Positions 9,057-18,288 of a stretch of DNA of 64,000 nt are shown piece after piece (within the stretch, counting starts at the first letter, position 1; every line of letters starts with the position of its first letter). Location: assembly GCA_002436085.1 (NCBI GenBank), contig DIXT01000008.1, positions 1 to 64,000 on the forward strand, in the 5' to 3' direction. This DNA is from Anaerolineaceae bacterium UBA6073 (lineage in GTDB: Bacteria > Chloroflexota > Anaerolineae > Anaerolineales > Anaerolineaceae). Below the pieces are notes generated by a model. It saw nothing but the letters and a program-made list of their open reading frames with translations, searched no databases and was not told the DNA's origin. The position numbers and the translations under genes are program-made.

Positions 9057-9103
9057 TGTTCCAAAGTATAGTCTAACAGGTGGACGTAAGAAAAGAATTA
9101 ACG

Positions 9104-10123
9104 TCAAAGGATGAGCATCGCGTCGCCGAAAGAATAAAAGCGGTAGCCCTCATTCTTGGCGACCTCGTAGGCATGTAGAACGCGTTCACGCCCGGCGAAA
9201 GCGCTGACCAGCATGATGAGCGTGGATTTTGGCAGGTGGAAATTCGTAATCATCGCGTCCACCGCCTGGAAGCGGTACCCGGGCAAAATGAACAATCCGG
9301 TTTCCCCGCAGAAAGCCCCTGGCTTTCCGTCTTTGCTAAGCGCCGCCGCGCTTTCCAGTGTGCGGACCGAGGTCGTTCCGACCGCCACCACCCGCCCCCC
9401 GGCAGCTTTGACAGCGTTCACTTTCCCAGCCGTTTCCGAGGAAAGCTCGCACCACTCCTGGTGGATCTTATGCGTGCTGGGGTCCGCTTCCGTGACGGGC
9501 GCGAAGGTATCCAAACCAACATGCAGTAGGATTTCCGCTTTCTGAATACCAGCAGCTTCCAGCTCCGCGAGCAGCTCCTGGGTGAAATGCAAGCCCGCCG
9601 TAGGCGCCGCCGCAGAACCAGGCACCTGATTGTAGACGGTCTGGTAACGCTCCGGGTCAACCGCCTCGTTATGGATATAGGGCGGCAGCGGGACATGCCC
9701 TGCCGCAGCGTAATACTGCTCAATGGCATCGTCGAAACACACCACCCGCTTGGACCCTTCCAGCACCGCGGCTATGCGTGCCCCCGGTCCGTTTTCAATG
9801 CTGATGAGCGCGCCTTCGCGCAAGCCCTTGCCCCCCACCAGGCATTCCCAGCATTTCTCATCCATCTGGCGCAGCAGTAAAACTTCCACCCGCCCGCCGC
9901 CCGGGATTTTACGCCCGAACAAGCGCGCCGGGATGACCCGGGTGCGGTTCACCACCAGCAAGTCCCCCGCGTTCAGATACCTGCCAATGTTATAAAAATA
10001 ATCGTGGCTGATTTCGCCGGAGGAACGCTCCAATACCAGCAGGCGCGAATGGTCGCGCGGCTCAGCCGGCGTCTGGGCGATAAACTCAGGCGGCAGGATA
10101 TAGTCAAAATCGTGTGTTCTCAT
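9104..10123 (-). CDS. queA: S-adenosylmethionine:tRNA ribosyltransferase-isomerase
   Basis: A 339-residue enzyme that transfers and isomerises the ribose of SAM onto preQ1 in tRNA, making epoxyqueuosine at the wobble position. It begins MRTHDFDYILPPEFIAQ and contains the family segments NRTRVIPARLFG, PTAGLHFT and DAMITNFHLPKSTLIMLVSAF. Length is typical. The gene follows ruvB by 15 bp on the same strand, an arrangement (ruvB-queA) widespread in bacteria, so they are probably co-transcribed. Confidence 0.95.
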   Translation of the reverse strand: MRTHDFDYILPPEFIAQTPAEPRDHSRLLVLERSSGEISHDYFYNIGRYLNAGDLLVVNRTRVIPARLFGRKIPGGGRVEVLLLRQMDEKCWECLVGGKGLREGALISIENGPGARIAAVLEGSKRVVCFDDAIEQYYAAAGHVPLPPYIHNEAVDPERYQTVYNQVPGSAAAPTAGLHFTQELLAELEAAGIQKAEILLHVGLDTFAPVTEADPSTHKIHQEWCELSSETAGKVNAVKAAGGRVVAVGTTSVRTLESAAALSKDGKPGAFCGETGLFILPGYRFQAVDAMITNFHLPKSTLIMLVSAFAGRERVLHAYEVAKNEGYRFYSFGDAMLIL

Positions 10124-10138
10124 ATTTCTTCGGGGAAA

Positions 10139-11182
10139 TCAACTGCCCTGGTTAAACAGTGTCGGCTGCTCGCGGGAACCGTTGTAAGGTTTACCCAGGT
10201 GGGCGTGCGCCAGCGGCGTCGCCACCCTGCCCTGCGCCGTGCGTTCCAGAAAGCCAAGCTGCATCAGGTAGGGCTCCACCACGTCCATGATGGTATCGGC
10301 TTCTTCGCTCACCGATGCCGCCACGGTATTCAGTCCGACCGGACCCCCGTTGTACTTCTCAATGATACAAAGCAGCACGCGCCGGTCCAGGTCATCCAAG
10401 CCCATCCCGTCAATGTTCATCAATTCCAGGCTCTCCACCGCCACGTTAGCGGTGATGCAGCCGTCAGCCTTGACTTCGGCAAAATCCCGCACACGCCGCA
10501 GGATGCGCAGCGCTATTCTGGGCGTCCCGCGCGAACGGCACGCAATTTCCCGGATGCCTTCCTGGTCGAAGGGCACATGCAGCAGGTCCGCGCCGCGCCG
10601 GATGATTTGCGCGAGCGCTGCTTCGTCATAGTAGTCGAGTCGGTATACCGCGCCAAACCGGGCACGCAGCGGCGCGGTGAGCAGCGCCAGGCGCGTGGTC
10701 GCCCCAACCACCGTAAAGCGCGGCAGCTTCAGGCGCACGGACTTGGCCGCCGGACCCTTGCCAATGATGATATCCAGCGCGAAGTCTTCCATGGCCGGGT
10801 AAAGGATTTCTTCCACGTTGCGCCCAAGTCGGTGCACCTCGTCAATAAACAGGATATCGCCGGCATGCAGGTTGGTCAGGATAGCCGCCAGGTCGCCGGC
10901 GCGTTCAACTGCCGGTCCGGAAGTCACCTTGATATGGACGCCCATCTCGGATGCTAAAATATGGGCAAGCGTAGTTTTTCCGAGCCCGGGCGGACCGTAA
11001 AACAAGACGTGTTCCAGTGCCTCACCGCGCTGCTTGGCGGCGGTGAGTTGGATTTGCAGGTTCTGCTTCACCAGGTCCTGACCAATCAAGTCCCCCAGGG
11101 TAGTCGGCCGCAGGGCGATATCAGCCGGGTCATCCGGTTGTCTCCGCCCCGCGAGGATGCTGTCGTTATCTTTCGCGCTCAT
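10139..11182 (-). CDS. ruvB: Holliday junction DNA helicase RuvB
   Basis: A 347-residue AAA+ motor that drives branch migration of Holliday junctions together with RuvA. The frame has ALRPTTLGDLIGQ, Walker A GPPGLGKTTLAH, Walker B LFIDEVHRLGRNVEE, sensor GATTRLALLTAPLRARFG and the winged-helix tail with GPVGLNTVAASVSEE. The start is set at the ATG at 11182; the 23 upstream codons lack family similarity. ruvA and ruvC are not in the window. Confidence 0.95.
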   Translation of the reverse strand: MSAKDNDSILAGRRQPDDPADIALRPTTLGDLIGQDLVKQNLQIQLTAAKQRGEALEHVLFYGPPGLGKTTLAHILASEMGVHIKVTSGPAVERAGDLAAILTNLHAGDILFIDEVHRLGRNVEEILYPAMEDFALDIIIGKGPAAKSVRLKLPRFTVVGATTRLALLTAPLRARFGAVYRLDYYDEAALAQIIRRGADLLHVPFDQEGIREIACRSRGTPRIALRILRRVRDFAEVKADGCITANVAVESLELMNIDGMGLDDLDRRVLLCIIEKYNGGPVGLNTVAASVSEEADTIMDVVEPYLMQLGFLERTAQGRVATPLAHAHLGKPYNGSREQPTLFNQGS

Positions 11183-11342
11183 TGCCGGAATTATACCCGT
11201 TTTCCTCCCTGCGAATGCCGCAGACCCGCAGCACCGCATGGAGAAACGCAAAGCCCTTGTCAGGATGCACGTACGCTGTGTATGGGTATAATTGGCTTGT
11301 TACAGATTATTCGCAGGGGTCTTTCCCCGCTTTGGAGGCTGC

Positions 11343-12308
11343 ATGAAATTATCGCTGGTCGTGCCCGTGTATAACGAGGAAGAAAACCTGCCCGAACTGC
11401 TCCCGCGCATCTATCAGGCGGTCGCGCCGCTCGGTATGGAATGGGACGTCACCCTCGTAGATGACGGCAGCAAAGACAAGAGCGCCGCGGTCCTGAGGCA
11501 GATGGCCGCGGACGACCCAGAACATGTGCGCGCAGTCATCCTTAACCGCAATTACGGTCAGACCGCCGCCATCACAGCCGGCATTGACCATTCGGACGGC
11601 GATGTTGTCATCCTGTTGGATGCCGACCTGCAAAACGACCCCGCCGATATTCCGCTGCTGCTGGACGAGTTGGACAAAGGTTACGACGTCGTCAGCGGCT
11701 GGCGCAAAGACCGGCAGGACAACAAACTTACCCGCACTATTCCCTCTAAAATCGCGAATGGATTGATTTCCAGCGTGACCGGCGTGCACCTGCACGATTA
11801 CGGCTGCACACTCAAGGCTTACCGGCGCGACATCCTGAATAAAATAAACCTGTACGGTGAAATGCACCGCTTCATCCCGATCTACGCCGCGGAAGCCGGC
11901 GGTAAAATCAGCGAGGTGGTCGTGCACCACCATCCGCGCATCCACGGAAAAGCCAATTACGGTTTGGAACGTATTCTTAAGGTCATCCTGGACCTGATTA
12001 CGATCAAGTTCCTGCTCAGCTACGCCAAAAAGCCGATTTACCTGTTTGGCGGCGTCGGCATCAGCCTGATGGCGGGCAGCTTCGTTGTGCTGCTGTCCCT
12101 GGCAATCCGCCGTATCGCGGTCGGTACGCCTGTTTTGGGTTCGCCCTGGTTCCAGATCAGCGTAATGTCCTTCATCCTGGGCTTCATTTCCATCCTGCTG
12201 GGCTTGATTGCCGAGCTGCTGATGCGCACTTACTACGAGTCTCAGGATAAACGCACGTATGATATTCGCGAGCTTATCGCGCCGGAAACGAAGCCGGGGA
12301 TACTGTAA
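11343..12308 (+). CDS. Family 2 glycosyltransferase with C-terminal membrane helices
   Basis: A 321-residue polyprenol-phosphate glycosyltransferase of the DPM1/ArnC/GtrB type. The GT-A domain shows SLVVPVYNEEENL, VDDGSKDKS and the DXD-like LLDADLQNDPADI; residues about 225-300 form two membrane helices typical of GtrB-like enzymes. It should transfer a sugar from a nucleotide donor to an undecaprenyl or dolichyl-type phosphate at the inner face of the membrane. GGAGG eight bases before the ATG supports this start. TATAAT at 11287-11292 is a possible -10 box. Its product may feed the GT-C-like proteins encoded nearby. Confidence 0.88.
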   Translation: MKLSLVVPVYNEEENLPELLPRIYQAVAPLGMEWDVTLVDDGSKDKSAAVLRQMAADDPEHVRAVILNRNYGQTAAITAGIDHSDGDVVILLDADLQNDPADIPLLLDELDKGYDVVSGWRKDRQDNKLTRTIPSKIANGLISSVTGVHLHDYGCTLKAYRRDILNKINLYGEMHRFIPIYAAEAGGKISEVVVHHHPRIHGKANYGLERILKVILDLITIKFLLSYAKKPIYLFGGVGISLMAGSFVVLLSLAIRRIAVGTPVLGSPWFQISVMSFILGFISILLGLIAELLMRTYYESQDKRTYDIRELIAPETKPGIL

Positions 12309-12311
12309 GGC

Positions 12312-14249
12312 TTAAGGCTGAAGAGATAGCAATTCCTGTTTGAGTGCGTCCTGCCCCAGTGGAATCAGCAGGTGCACGCTGGCGTTATTCCAGCTCAGCA
12401 CCGGTTCATATTGGAGCAGCATCGGTTCCAGAACCTTTTGCACCCAGGCGTCGTTTTCCACACCGAATGACTTGCTATCCCCTTGAATACGGGTCGAAAT
12501 GGTGTCCGTGATAATCGCTTTGAAGCGCTGGCCTGTCAAATCCTCGTAAAAAGCCTGCAGATAAGGCTGGTTGTCACCCATCGCCATTTCCATCAGAAAA
12601 ACTTTTTCGTATTCAGGCACCACGCGCACGCCCTGAATTTCATCAAAGCTGAGCAACTGGCGTTCTGAAATGAACAATATCTCTCCGGGCTGGTCTTTCA
12701 GCAGGTCCAAAGCTGCCTGCATCCGTGCAAGCTCCGTCCGCTGACTGTCCACCGGCGCAAAACCCCAGGCAGCCGTGTGTGAGAGCATGAAGTAAAGCGG
12801 TACCAGGGCAGCCAGCAGCAGCCAGAAAGAAGCTGAACTTTCGGCTTGTTTCGCAACTTTTTGGGTTTCTTCCTGCGTGCACGCCCCAGACAACAAACTC
12901 CCCGCGATGAGCATCCAGAAGACGAGGAAGCCGTCCAGGTTATGCAAATCTCCGCCACCGCCAATTTTCAGGCTGACCAGTACGCCGCCCAGAAAGAACA
13001 CGGAGAGAATGCCCGCCAGCCCCAACCAGCGCAGCCAATGCAAGGTTGGCAGCTGCTTTGCTTTGGCGAGCTGCAGAAGCATTCCCATCCCGGGCAGGCA
13101 AACCAGCAAAATGGCCGGTAGGATACCCAGCCCAAAAGTCGGATTGGGCAGCAGACGATTCCAAATAAGCGCGGAACTGAAAGCAGAATTGAACAGCGCG
13201 GGGTCCTCTCCGGATAGGCGGATGTAGCCCTGCTGCGCAAGCCAGGCGGACCCAAAACCCAGTACAGCCCAAAGCATCACCGGCGCCAGATATTCAAGCC
13301 ATTTTTTTCGCCCGATCGGTTGATCCAGCAGATACAGGGCGCCGGCCAGCAAACCAGGAAGCGGCATCCAGTTGACGCGGCTGATGCCCGCCCACAAAGA
13401 AGCCAGGATGACGAAAAAAAGCGTGCGCCAGATTTTGTCTTTTCGGTAGCCAAGCAGCACCAGGATGACGCATACCATCAAGTGGTAGTAAACCGCGCCC
13501 TGGAAAAAGAACAAAGCCGTCCATATGGTCAGCAGCCAGAGGGGAAATTCTTTCCCCTTGCCCAGGCGCCTGGCGAAAAGGTAGGCCCCCCAGGCGCTCA
13601 TTCCCAGCCACAGCAGCACCTGCCAGATGCGGTGCGCCAGTATAGACTTTATCCCAAGCAGAAAAGGAAAGGTTTGCAGAAGGTAGCGGGATGGGTGCAG
13701 AACAGGCAGCGGCAGTTTCTGGCCGTAAATCCGCTCGGACAGAAAGAGCGAGGCGTTGTAAAAGCGGCTGCCTTCAGACCAGCCCAACGCGAACGGACCC
13801 GGCTGAAGCTCCGGTAGAAATGCTCCCACACGGTAAAGCGCCCCGAAAACGAGCAGCGCGGTGATGAAGCTGCGCTGCGGAGAGCGCGGGTTCTTCTCCG
13901 CGAGGAACAACAGCGCCGCACCCCCGGCAGCCAGGACCGCCAAAAGCAGCCTGCCCACGCTGGAATTGACCAATTGGAAATCCTGCGTAAGCAAGATCGC
14001 CAGTAAGCCAAGCTGCAGCAGCGCGCTGAGACCGTACGCCAACCAGCGCGGAATCGTGAGCTTTAGCTTTTCTGTTTTTCCAACAAGCCGTTTGATCAGC
14101 AAAACGCCAAGCGCAAGCACGGGAACAAGCGCAGCGACCGCCCAGTAAGAACGCCCGCGTTCTGCCCGGTTCTCGAGCAAAAATATCACAGCCAAACCCA
14201 GGCTGACCGCCAAAAACTGATTCAGGAAGCTTTTAGTGCGCGTTTCCAT
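12312..14249 (-). CDS. Large polytopic membrane protein, GT-C-like architecture
   Basis: A 645-residue protein with a dozen or so hydrophobic segments through residue 490 and a soluble C-terminal domain of about 140 residues. The general shape resembles GT-C glycosyltransferases, which use lipid-linked sugars, but no clear catalytic acidic motif can be assigned, so function is open. Its start overlaps the end of the flippase-like gene by 17 bp, so they form an operon. It converges on the polyprenol glycosyltransferase gene with only 3 bp between stops. Confidence 0.65.
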   Translation of the reverse strand: METRTKSFLNQFLAVSLGLAVIFLLENRAERGRSYWAVAALVPVLALGVLLIKRLVGKTEKLKLTIPRWLAYGLSALLQLGLLAILLTQDFQLVNSSVGRLLLAVLAAGGAALLFLAEKNPRSPQRSFITALLVFGALYRVGAFLPELQPGPFALGWSEGSRFYNASLFLSERIYGQKLPLPVLHPSRYLLQTFPFLLGIKSILAHRIWQVLLWLGMSAWGAYLFARRLGKGKEFPLWLLTIWTALFFFQGAVYYHLMVCVILVLLGYRKDKIWRTLFFVILASLWAGISRVNWMPLPGLLAGALYLLDQPIGRKKWLEYLAPVMLWAVLGFGSAWLAQQGYIRLSGEDPALFNSAFSSALIWNRLLPNPTFGLGILPAILLVCLPGMGMLLQLAKAKQLPTLHWLRWLGLAGILSVFFLGGVLVSLKIGGGGDLHNLDGFLVFWMLIAGSLLSGACTQEETQKVAKQAESSASFWLLLAALVPLYFMLSHTAAWGFAPVDSQRTELARMQAALDLLKDQPGEILFISERQLLSFDEIQGVRVVPEYEKVFLMEMAMGDNQPYLQAFYEDLTGQRFKAIITDTISTRIQGDSKSFGVENDAWVQKVLEPMLLQYEPVLSWNNASVHLLIPLGQDALKQELLSLQP

Positions 14250-15186
14250 TTGGGTTTTCCGTTCCTGCCTCGGAAGGCTGTTTGCCCCCCAAAATGCCGC
14301 CGATGAAAAAAGCCCCCGGCAGGCTGCCGATCATCCAGACCACCCGCAGGATGACCGCCAGAGTAATGCTGGTGGAAAGCTGGAGCCCGCCCAGAACTGA
14401 AAAAAGGTTGGTAATGGTGACTTCCTGCAGACCAAGCCCATTAATCGAAATCGGAATGAGCGAGATGAAATAAGTCAGGCTCCATAAACCGGCTATCTTT
14501 CCAAAGGAAATGCTTTCGCCCATGCCTTCCACTAAAATTTGGACGATGAGAAAAGTCGCCAGCATATGGATGAAAGTGAAACCCAGCGCTTGTGCCAGGA
14601 TGAGCGGATGTTTGAGCCAGAAGCCAAAATTCGCGAAAACCTTCTTCACAGCATGCTGGATTTTCCCAAATAAGCCGGGAAAAATCGAAGCTGCCACTAA
14701 TGTTTGTGGTGCGCCGGAGGCTGACTGCGCCTTCAGATAACCAGAAACAGCGGGCAGGGCGAAGGGCAGCGCCAGCGCCATGCCGGTCATCCCCACCAGG
14801 CGGTCCGCGACCAGCGAAGCCGCCGCCAGAGCAGCGTCAATCCCGAGCCGGACAGCCCCGGCCAGCCGCACGACATCCCCGCCGATGGTGGTCGGAAGCA
14901 CGTTGGAGGCGAACAAGCCCGCGAAGGTCAGGCGCAGACTGTCCTGCCAGCGCACGCGCAGCGCTTGGACTTGCAGGAGGGTGTGCCAGCGCCCCCAGGT
15001 GGCCAGGCGCGAGACAAAAACAAGCGCCAGCACCGCCGCGGCGCGCCACAGTGAGATTTTCCGAACAGCCGCCCAGGTTTCCTCGGCGCCAATCTGCCGG
15101 AACAGGTAGACCAGAATAGCTATGGACAGGAGGGTGCCAGCCCAGCGGATGATGAGGTTCCAGTTGATTTTCGCGTCGTTTTTCAT
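14233..15186 (-). CDS. Lysylphosphatidylglycerol-synthase-like TM protein (UPF0104 family)
   Basis: A 317-residue polytopic protein with the features of the LPG synthase transmembrane region/UPF0104 family: an opening helix followed by LFRQIGAEETWAAVRKISLW, then FVSRLATWGRWHTLLQ, FAGLFASNVLPTTIGGDVVRL and, near the end, LIPISINGLGLQEVTI and VWMIGSLPGAFF. Members are proposed lipid or polyprenyl-linked-sugar flippases. The ATG at 15186 is chosen; a TTG 24 bases further up is the only alternative. TATAAT at 15213-15218 (minus) may be the -10 box. Confidence 0.8.
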   Translation of the reverse strand: MKNDAKINWNLIIRWAGTLLSIAILVYLFRQIGAEETWAAVRKISLWRAAAVLALVFVSRLATWGRWHTLLQVQALRVRWQDSLRLTFAGLFASNVLPTTIGGDVVRLAGAVRLGIDAALAAASLVADRLVGMTGMALALPFALPAVSGYLKAQSASGAPQTLVAASIFPGLFGKIQHAVKKVFANFGFWLKHPLILAQALGFTFIHMLATFLIVQILVEGMGESISFGKIAGLWSLTYFISLIPISINGLGLQEVTITNLFSVLGGLQLSTSITLAVILRVVWMIGSLPGAFFIGGILGGKQPSEAGTENPNGNAH

Positions 15187-15288
15187 TGCAGCCTGGGCTC
15201 GGTTCTGCAAATATTATACTGCAGCCGGTGTTTTGACCATCAAATGCGTTAAAATTGCGACAGCGGATTTTTCACTGCAGAGGAATAT

Positions 15289-15819
15289 ATGACACTTCAA
15301 ACGATCACGCCAGCCGACCTTCTGGTAAAACCTTACGACCTGATTAAACGTCAGACCTTTGTGCTTGCCAGCGGCAGTTTCGCCGAAGGACGCTTTAATA
15401 CCATGGTCACCGGCTGGGGTTTCCTGGGCTCCATGTGGAATAAGCCCTGCGCTATTGTGCCAGTCCGTCCCACGCGTTATACTTTCGATTTTATCGATCA
15501 GGCGCCTGACTTTACCCTGTGCGCATTTCCGGAAGCCTACAAAGAGGATGTGCTCTATCTGGGCACGCACTCCGGCCGGGATGAAGATAAACTCAGCCGC
15601 ACCCGGATCACTCCGCAGGCTTCGCAGGTAGTCAGCGCGCCCAGCTTTGCCGAGGCAGAACTGGTGATTGAATGTAAAAAGATTTACTGGGTGGACCTGG
15701 ACCCAAGCCGCTTTTTGGACCCCGCTATTAAACGGAACTATCTGGCAAACGACTACCACCGCATGTATTACGGTGAAATGCTTGTGGTACGCGCCGAGCC
15801 CAAGTTTATCGGAGCATGA
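15289..15819 (+). CDS. Flavin reductase family protein (flavoredoxin-like)
   Basis: A 176-residue FMN-binding split-barrel protein. FVLASGSFAEGRFNTMVTGWGFLGSMWNKPC matches, in overlapping pieces, the family's flavin-binding entry region, followed by VPVRPTRYTFDFI and the SGRDEDKLSR segment. Relatives bind FMN and reduce flavins or act as electron carriers in anaerobes. AGAGGAA seven bases before the ATG fits this start. No redox partner gene is adjacent. Confidence 0.85.
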   Translation: MTLQTITPADLLVKPYDLIKRQTFVLASGSFAEGRFNTMVTGWGFLGSMWNKPCAIVPVRPTRYTFDFIDQAPDFTLCAFPEAYKEDVLYLGTHSGRDEDKLSRTRITPQASQVVSAPSFAEAELVIECKKIYWVDLDPSRFLDPAIKRNYLANDYHRMYYGEMLVVRAEPKFIGA

Positions 15820-15921
15820 AGAGCGCGGCCCGTATATTTGACTACTAATGCCGCAAAATCTCAAAGACAATGCCATAATTATTGTGTAACGCAAACTAAA
15901 TAATGCATATTGAGGTAGATT

Positions 15922-16158
15922 ATGTCAGGAAAAAATCAACATGTTGTACCAACGCCGAAAGGTAAGTGGGGAGTTCGAGGTGAAGGGAACTCAAAGATAA
16001 CAAAAGAAACCAACACCCAGGCGCAAGCGACTGATACCGCTCGCGAAATTGCTAAACATCAACATTCAGAAGTAGTAATTCATGGAAAGGATGGAAAAAT
16101 TCGAGATAAAGATAGTTATGGGAAAGATCCTTGTCCGCCACAGGATAAGAAGCATTAA
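15922..16158 (+). CDS. DUF2188 family small protein
   Basis: A 78-residue, very polar protein with the DUF2188 pattern: HVVPTPKGKWGVRGEGNSK, a TDTAREIAKHQHSEVVIHG helix-strand, then DGKIRDKDSYG. Function of the family is not established. GAGG lies 7 bases before the ATG. The gene is more AT-rich than neighbours and sits 18 bp before a dispersed repeat, so it may have arrived by transfer. Confidence 0.8.
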   Translation: MSGKNQHVVPTPKGKWGVRGEGNSKITKETNTQAQATDTAREIAKHQHSEVVIHGKDGKIRDKDSYGKDPCPPQDKKH

Positions 16159-16176
16159 TCAAGAATATGTGGAATC

Positions 16177-16680
16177 TCTGATCGCGCCGGTGTTTATTAT
16201 CCCCGAAGCGAAGCGGAGTGGGACTCCACCGTGCGCGGCATTTGACCGAAGGTCTCCCTTTTTCCACGCTCTAATCGCGCCGGTGTCCTCACCGTGCGCG
16301 GCATTTGACCGAAGGTCTCCCTCTGATCGCGCCGGTGTCCCCACCGTGCGCGGCATTTGACCGAAGGTCTCCCTCTTTCCACGCTCTGATCGCGCCGGTG
16401 TTTATTATCCCCGAAGCGAAGCGGAGTGGGACCCCACCGTGCGCGGCATTTGACCGAAGGTCTCCCTTTTTCCACGCCTCTGTACTCACCACCCTTGCCC
16501 ACCGTGAACCGGATAGGTCGTCTCCTGACCCTGCGTACGACCTGAACGAAAATCCCCGTTATTACTGGATTGCGCCAGACTTGTGTAGCACCCTCACGAA
16601 GTACCCTTGCCAGCACATTTGATCACCTGGTTGCTGGCTGGGTGGGCAGGCTTCGCGCTTAGGAGGCCAGCGAAATCGGA
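16177..16680 (+). repeat. Dispersed MITE-like element, copy 1, with internal unit amplification
   Basis: The left end TCTGATCGCGCCGG (16177-16190) matches the inverse of the right end of copy 2 in 13 of 14 bases; this copy's own right end (16667-16680) is more degenerate. Inside are four A units starting at 16177, 16270, 16322 and 16385. The middle two lack about 32 bp present in the outer two (the stretch with GAAGCGAAGCGGAGTGGG). A B unit of about 200 bp follows (16479-16680). Frames that cross it have no protein character. No target-site duplication is obvious. Confidence 0.85.
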
Positions 16681-16767
16681 AAAGTTCCTTTCTTTTGTTT
16701 TCACTAAAACTAATTGTATTGGAATTTCCTCCTTTTTCCCTTGACTATCGACTTTTGAAACGCATAC
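16681..16767 (+). repeat. 87-bp extension shared with the inverted copy at 50 kb
   Basis: The sequence right of copy 1, from the CTTTCTTTTGTTTTCACTAA stretch to GCATAC, recurs nearly exactly in inverse orientation at 50175-50261, next to copy 3. It is absent next to copy 2. It is therefore either part of a longer element or a second repeat inserted together. Confidence 0.85.
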
Positions 16768-16837
16768 CACACCTTAATAAAATGATTTTCCGGGCATTTT
16801 GGCAGTATAATGGCATTATCAACGCGGAGGTATAGGC

Positions 16838-17242
16838 ATGCCTGAAAAGAAAATTCGAGTTCTGATCGCCAAACCCGGTCTGGACGGTCACGATCGCGGC
16901 GCAAAGGTGATTGCCCGCGCGCTCAGGGACGATGGGATGGAAGTCATCTACACCGGCTTGCGCCAGACTCCCCAGATGATTGCCGAAGCCGCCCTGCAGG
17001 AAGACGTGGACGTGGTCGGGCTCTCCATTCTCTCCGGCGCGCACAATGCCTTGGTCCCGTATGTACTTGAAAAACTTAAGGAAAACGGTCAGGATAACGT
17101 GTTTGTTTTCCTGGGCGGCATCATCCCGGAAAGCGATATCCCCGGGCTGCTCGCAAAGGGCGTTACCAAAGTCTACGGACCCGGCACGGATACCCGCGTC
17201 GTCTGCCAGGATATCCGCGCTGCGCTGGCAGACCGCGCCTGA
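16838..17242 (+). CDS. mcmA2: Methylmalonyl-CoA mutase small subunit, B12-binding
   Basis: A 134-residue cobalamin-binding domain. The B12 lower-ligand motif DGHDRG (Asp-x-His-x-x-Gly, about residues 14-19) and the GLSILSGAH and FLGGIIP segments are clear. It would pair with a separate large catalytic subunit to interconvert methylmalonyl-CoA and succinyl-CoA or a related acyl-CoA pair. GGAGG lies 9 bases upstream. meaB follows 3 bp after the stop. No large-subunit gene is in the window. TATAAT at 16806-16811 is a plausible -10 box. Confidence 0.9.
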   Translation: MPEKKIRVLIAKPGLDGHDRGAKVIARALRDDGMEVIYTGLRQTPQMIAEAALQEDVDVVGLSILSGAHNALVPYVLEKLKENGQDNVFVFLGGIIPESDIPGLLAKGVTKVYGPGTDTRVVCQDIRAALADRA

Positions 17243-17245
17243 GCC

Positions 17246-18259
17246 ATGACCGAGTTTTCCGTTGATGCGATCAGAAAGGGCGGTAAACTTGCCCTTTCTC
17301 GCGTTTTAAGCCGTGTGGAAGCGGATGACGAGAGCGGACGCGCCGCGCTGGACGCGCTTTTTGCCTACACAGGCAAGGCGCACAAGATCGGCGTTACCGG
17401 CCCGCCGGGCTCCGGCAAAAGCAGCCTGGTAAACGCCCTGGCACATCATTTGCGGCGCAGTTACCCGGAGTCGCGCGTCGCGATTATTGCGGTGGACCCC
17501 ACCAGCCCCTTTACCGGCGGCGCCATTTTAGGGGACCGCGTGCGCATGCCCGACCTGCAGAATGACCCCGGTGTCTTTATCCGCTCTATGGCCACTCGCG
17601 GCGCCCTGGGCGGGCTGGCCGATGCCACGCTGTCCTTAAGCCAGGTGTTTGATGCCGCGGGTTACGACTATGTTCTCATCGAAACAGTCGGTGCGGGGCA
17701 AGCGGAAGTGGATATCGTTACCCTCGCCCACACGACGATCGTGGTGGATATGCCCGGCATGGGGGATGACATCCAGGCAATCAAAGCCGGCATCCTGGAA
17801 ATTGCCGACATTCTCGTCGTAAATAAAGCCGAGTTGCCTGGCGCGGACCAAACCTACCGCAATCTCGTCCTGATGATCGAGATGGGCTATCGCGGTACCG
17901 GCCGCATTAACGGCGGGCATCACCGGCTTACCATTGCAACCGAAGCCCGGTCAATTGAACCTGAAGGCTGGCTGCCGCCCGTGTTAAAAACCACCGCGCT
18001 CACTTCGCAGGGTATTGCCGAACTGGAACAGGCCATCCACCAGCACCGCGCGTACCTACAAGCCTCAGGCACTTGGAACGCGAAAGAAAACAGCGCAATT
18101 CGACAGACGATCGATAAACTCATTCTCAAAGAGCTCAGTGAAAACTGGAAAAAAACGCTCCCCGCAGGACTTTACGAAACAGTTATGCAATCCGTCAGTC
18201 AGCGAAAATTGTCGCCGCGTGCCGCGGCGCGCGCGCTCCTGGCGTATAATTCAGAATAA
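17246..18259 (+). CDS. meaB: Methylmalonyl-CoA mutase-associated GTPase MeaB
   Basis: A 337-residue G3E-family GTPase that protects and reloads B12-dependent acyl-CoA mutases. Walker A GPPGSGKSSL is near residue 52, then AVDPTSPFTGGAILGDRVRM, SMATRGALGGLA, the Walker B-like VLIETVGAGQAEVDI and the guanine-specificity motif VVNKAELPGAD. Immediate linkage to the B12-binding subunit confirms its role. The family length is normal. Confidence 0.93.
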   Translation: MTEFSVDAIRKGGKLALSRVLSRVEADDESGRAALDALFAYTGKAHKIGVTGPPGSGKSSLVNALAHHLRRSYPESRVAIIAVDPTSPFTGGAILGDRVRMPDLQNDPGVFIRSMATRGALGGLADATLSLSQVFDAAGYDYVLIETVGAGQAEVDIVTLAHTTIVVDMPGMGDDIQAIKAGILEIADILVVNKAELPGADQTYRNLVLMIEMGYRGTGRINGGHHRLTIATEARSIEPEGWLPPVLKTTALTSQGIAELEQAIHQHRAYLQASGTWNAKENSAIRQTIDKLILKELSENWKKTLPAGLYETVMQSVSQRKLSPRAAARALLAYNSE

Positions 18260-18288
18260 GAAATCTTTGTTTTTATTGGAGCAAAATC

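Noticed and set aside
10004..10957. Plus-strand frame of 317 codons at 10.0-11.0 kb
   Set aside because: It is antisense to ruvB, whose motifs are complete; high GC produces long shadow frames.
16159..16622. Long frames through the repeat at 16.2-16.6 kb
   Set aside because: They arise from tandem non-coding units, occur on both strands and repeat the same peptide words.
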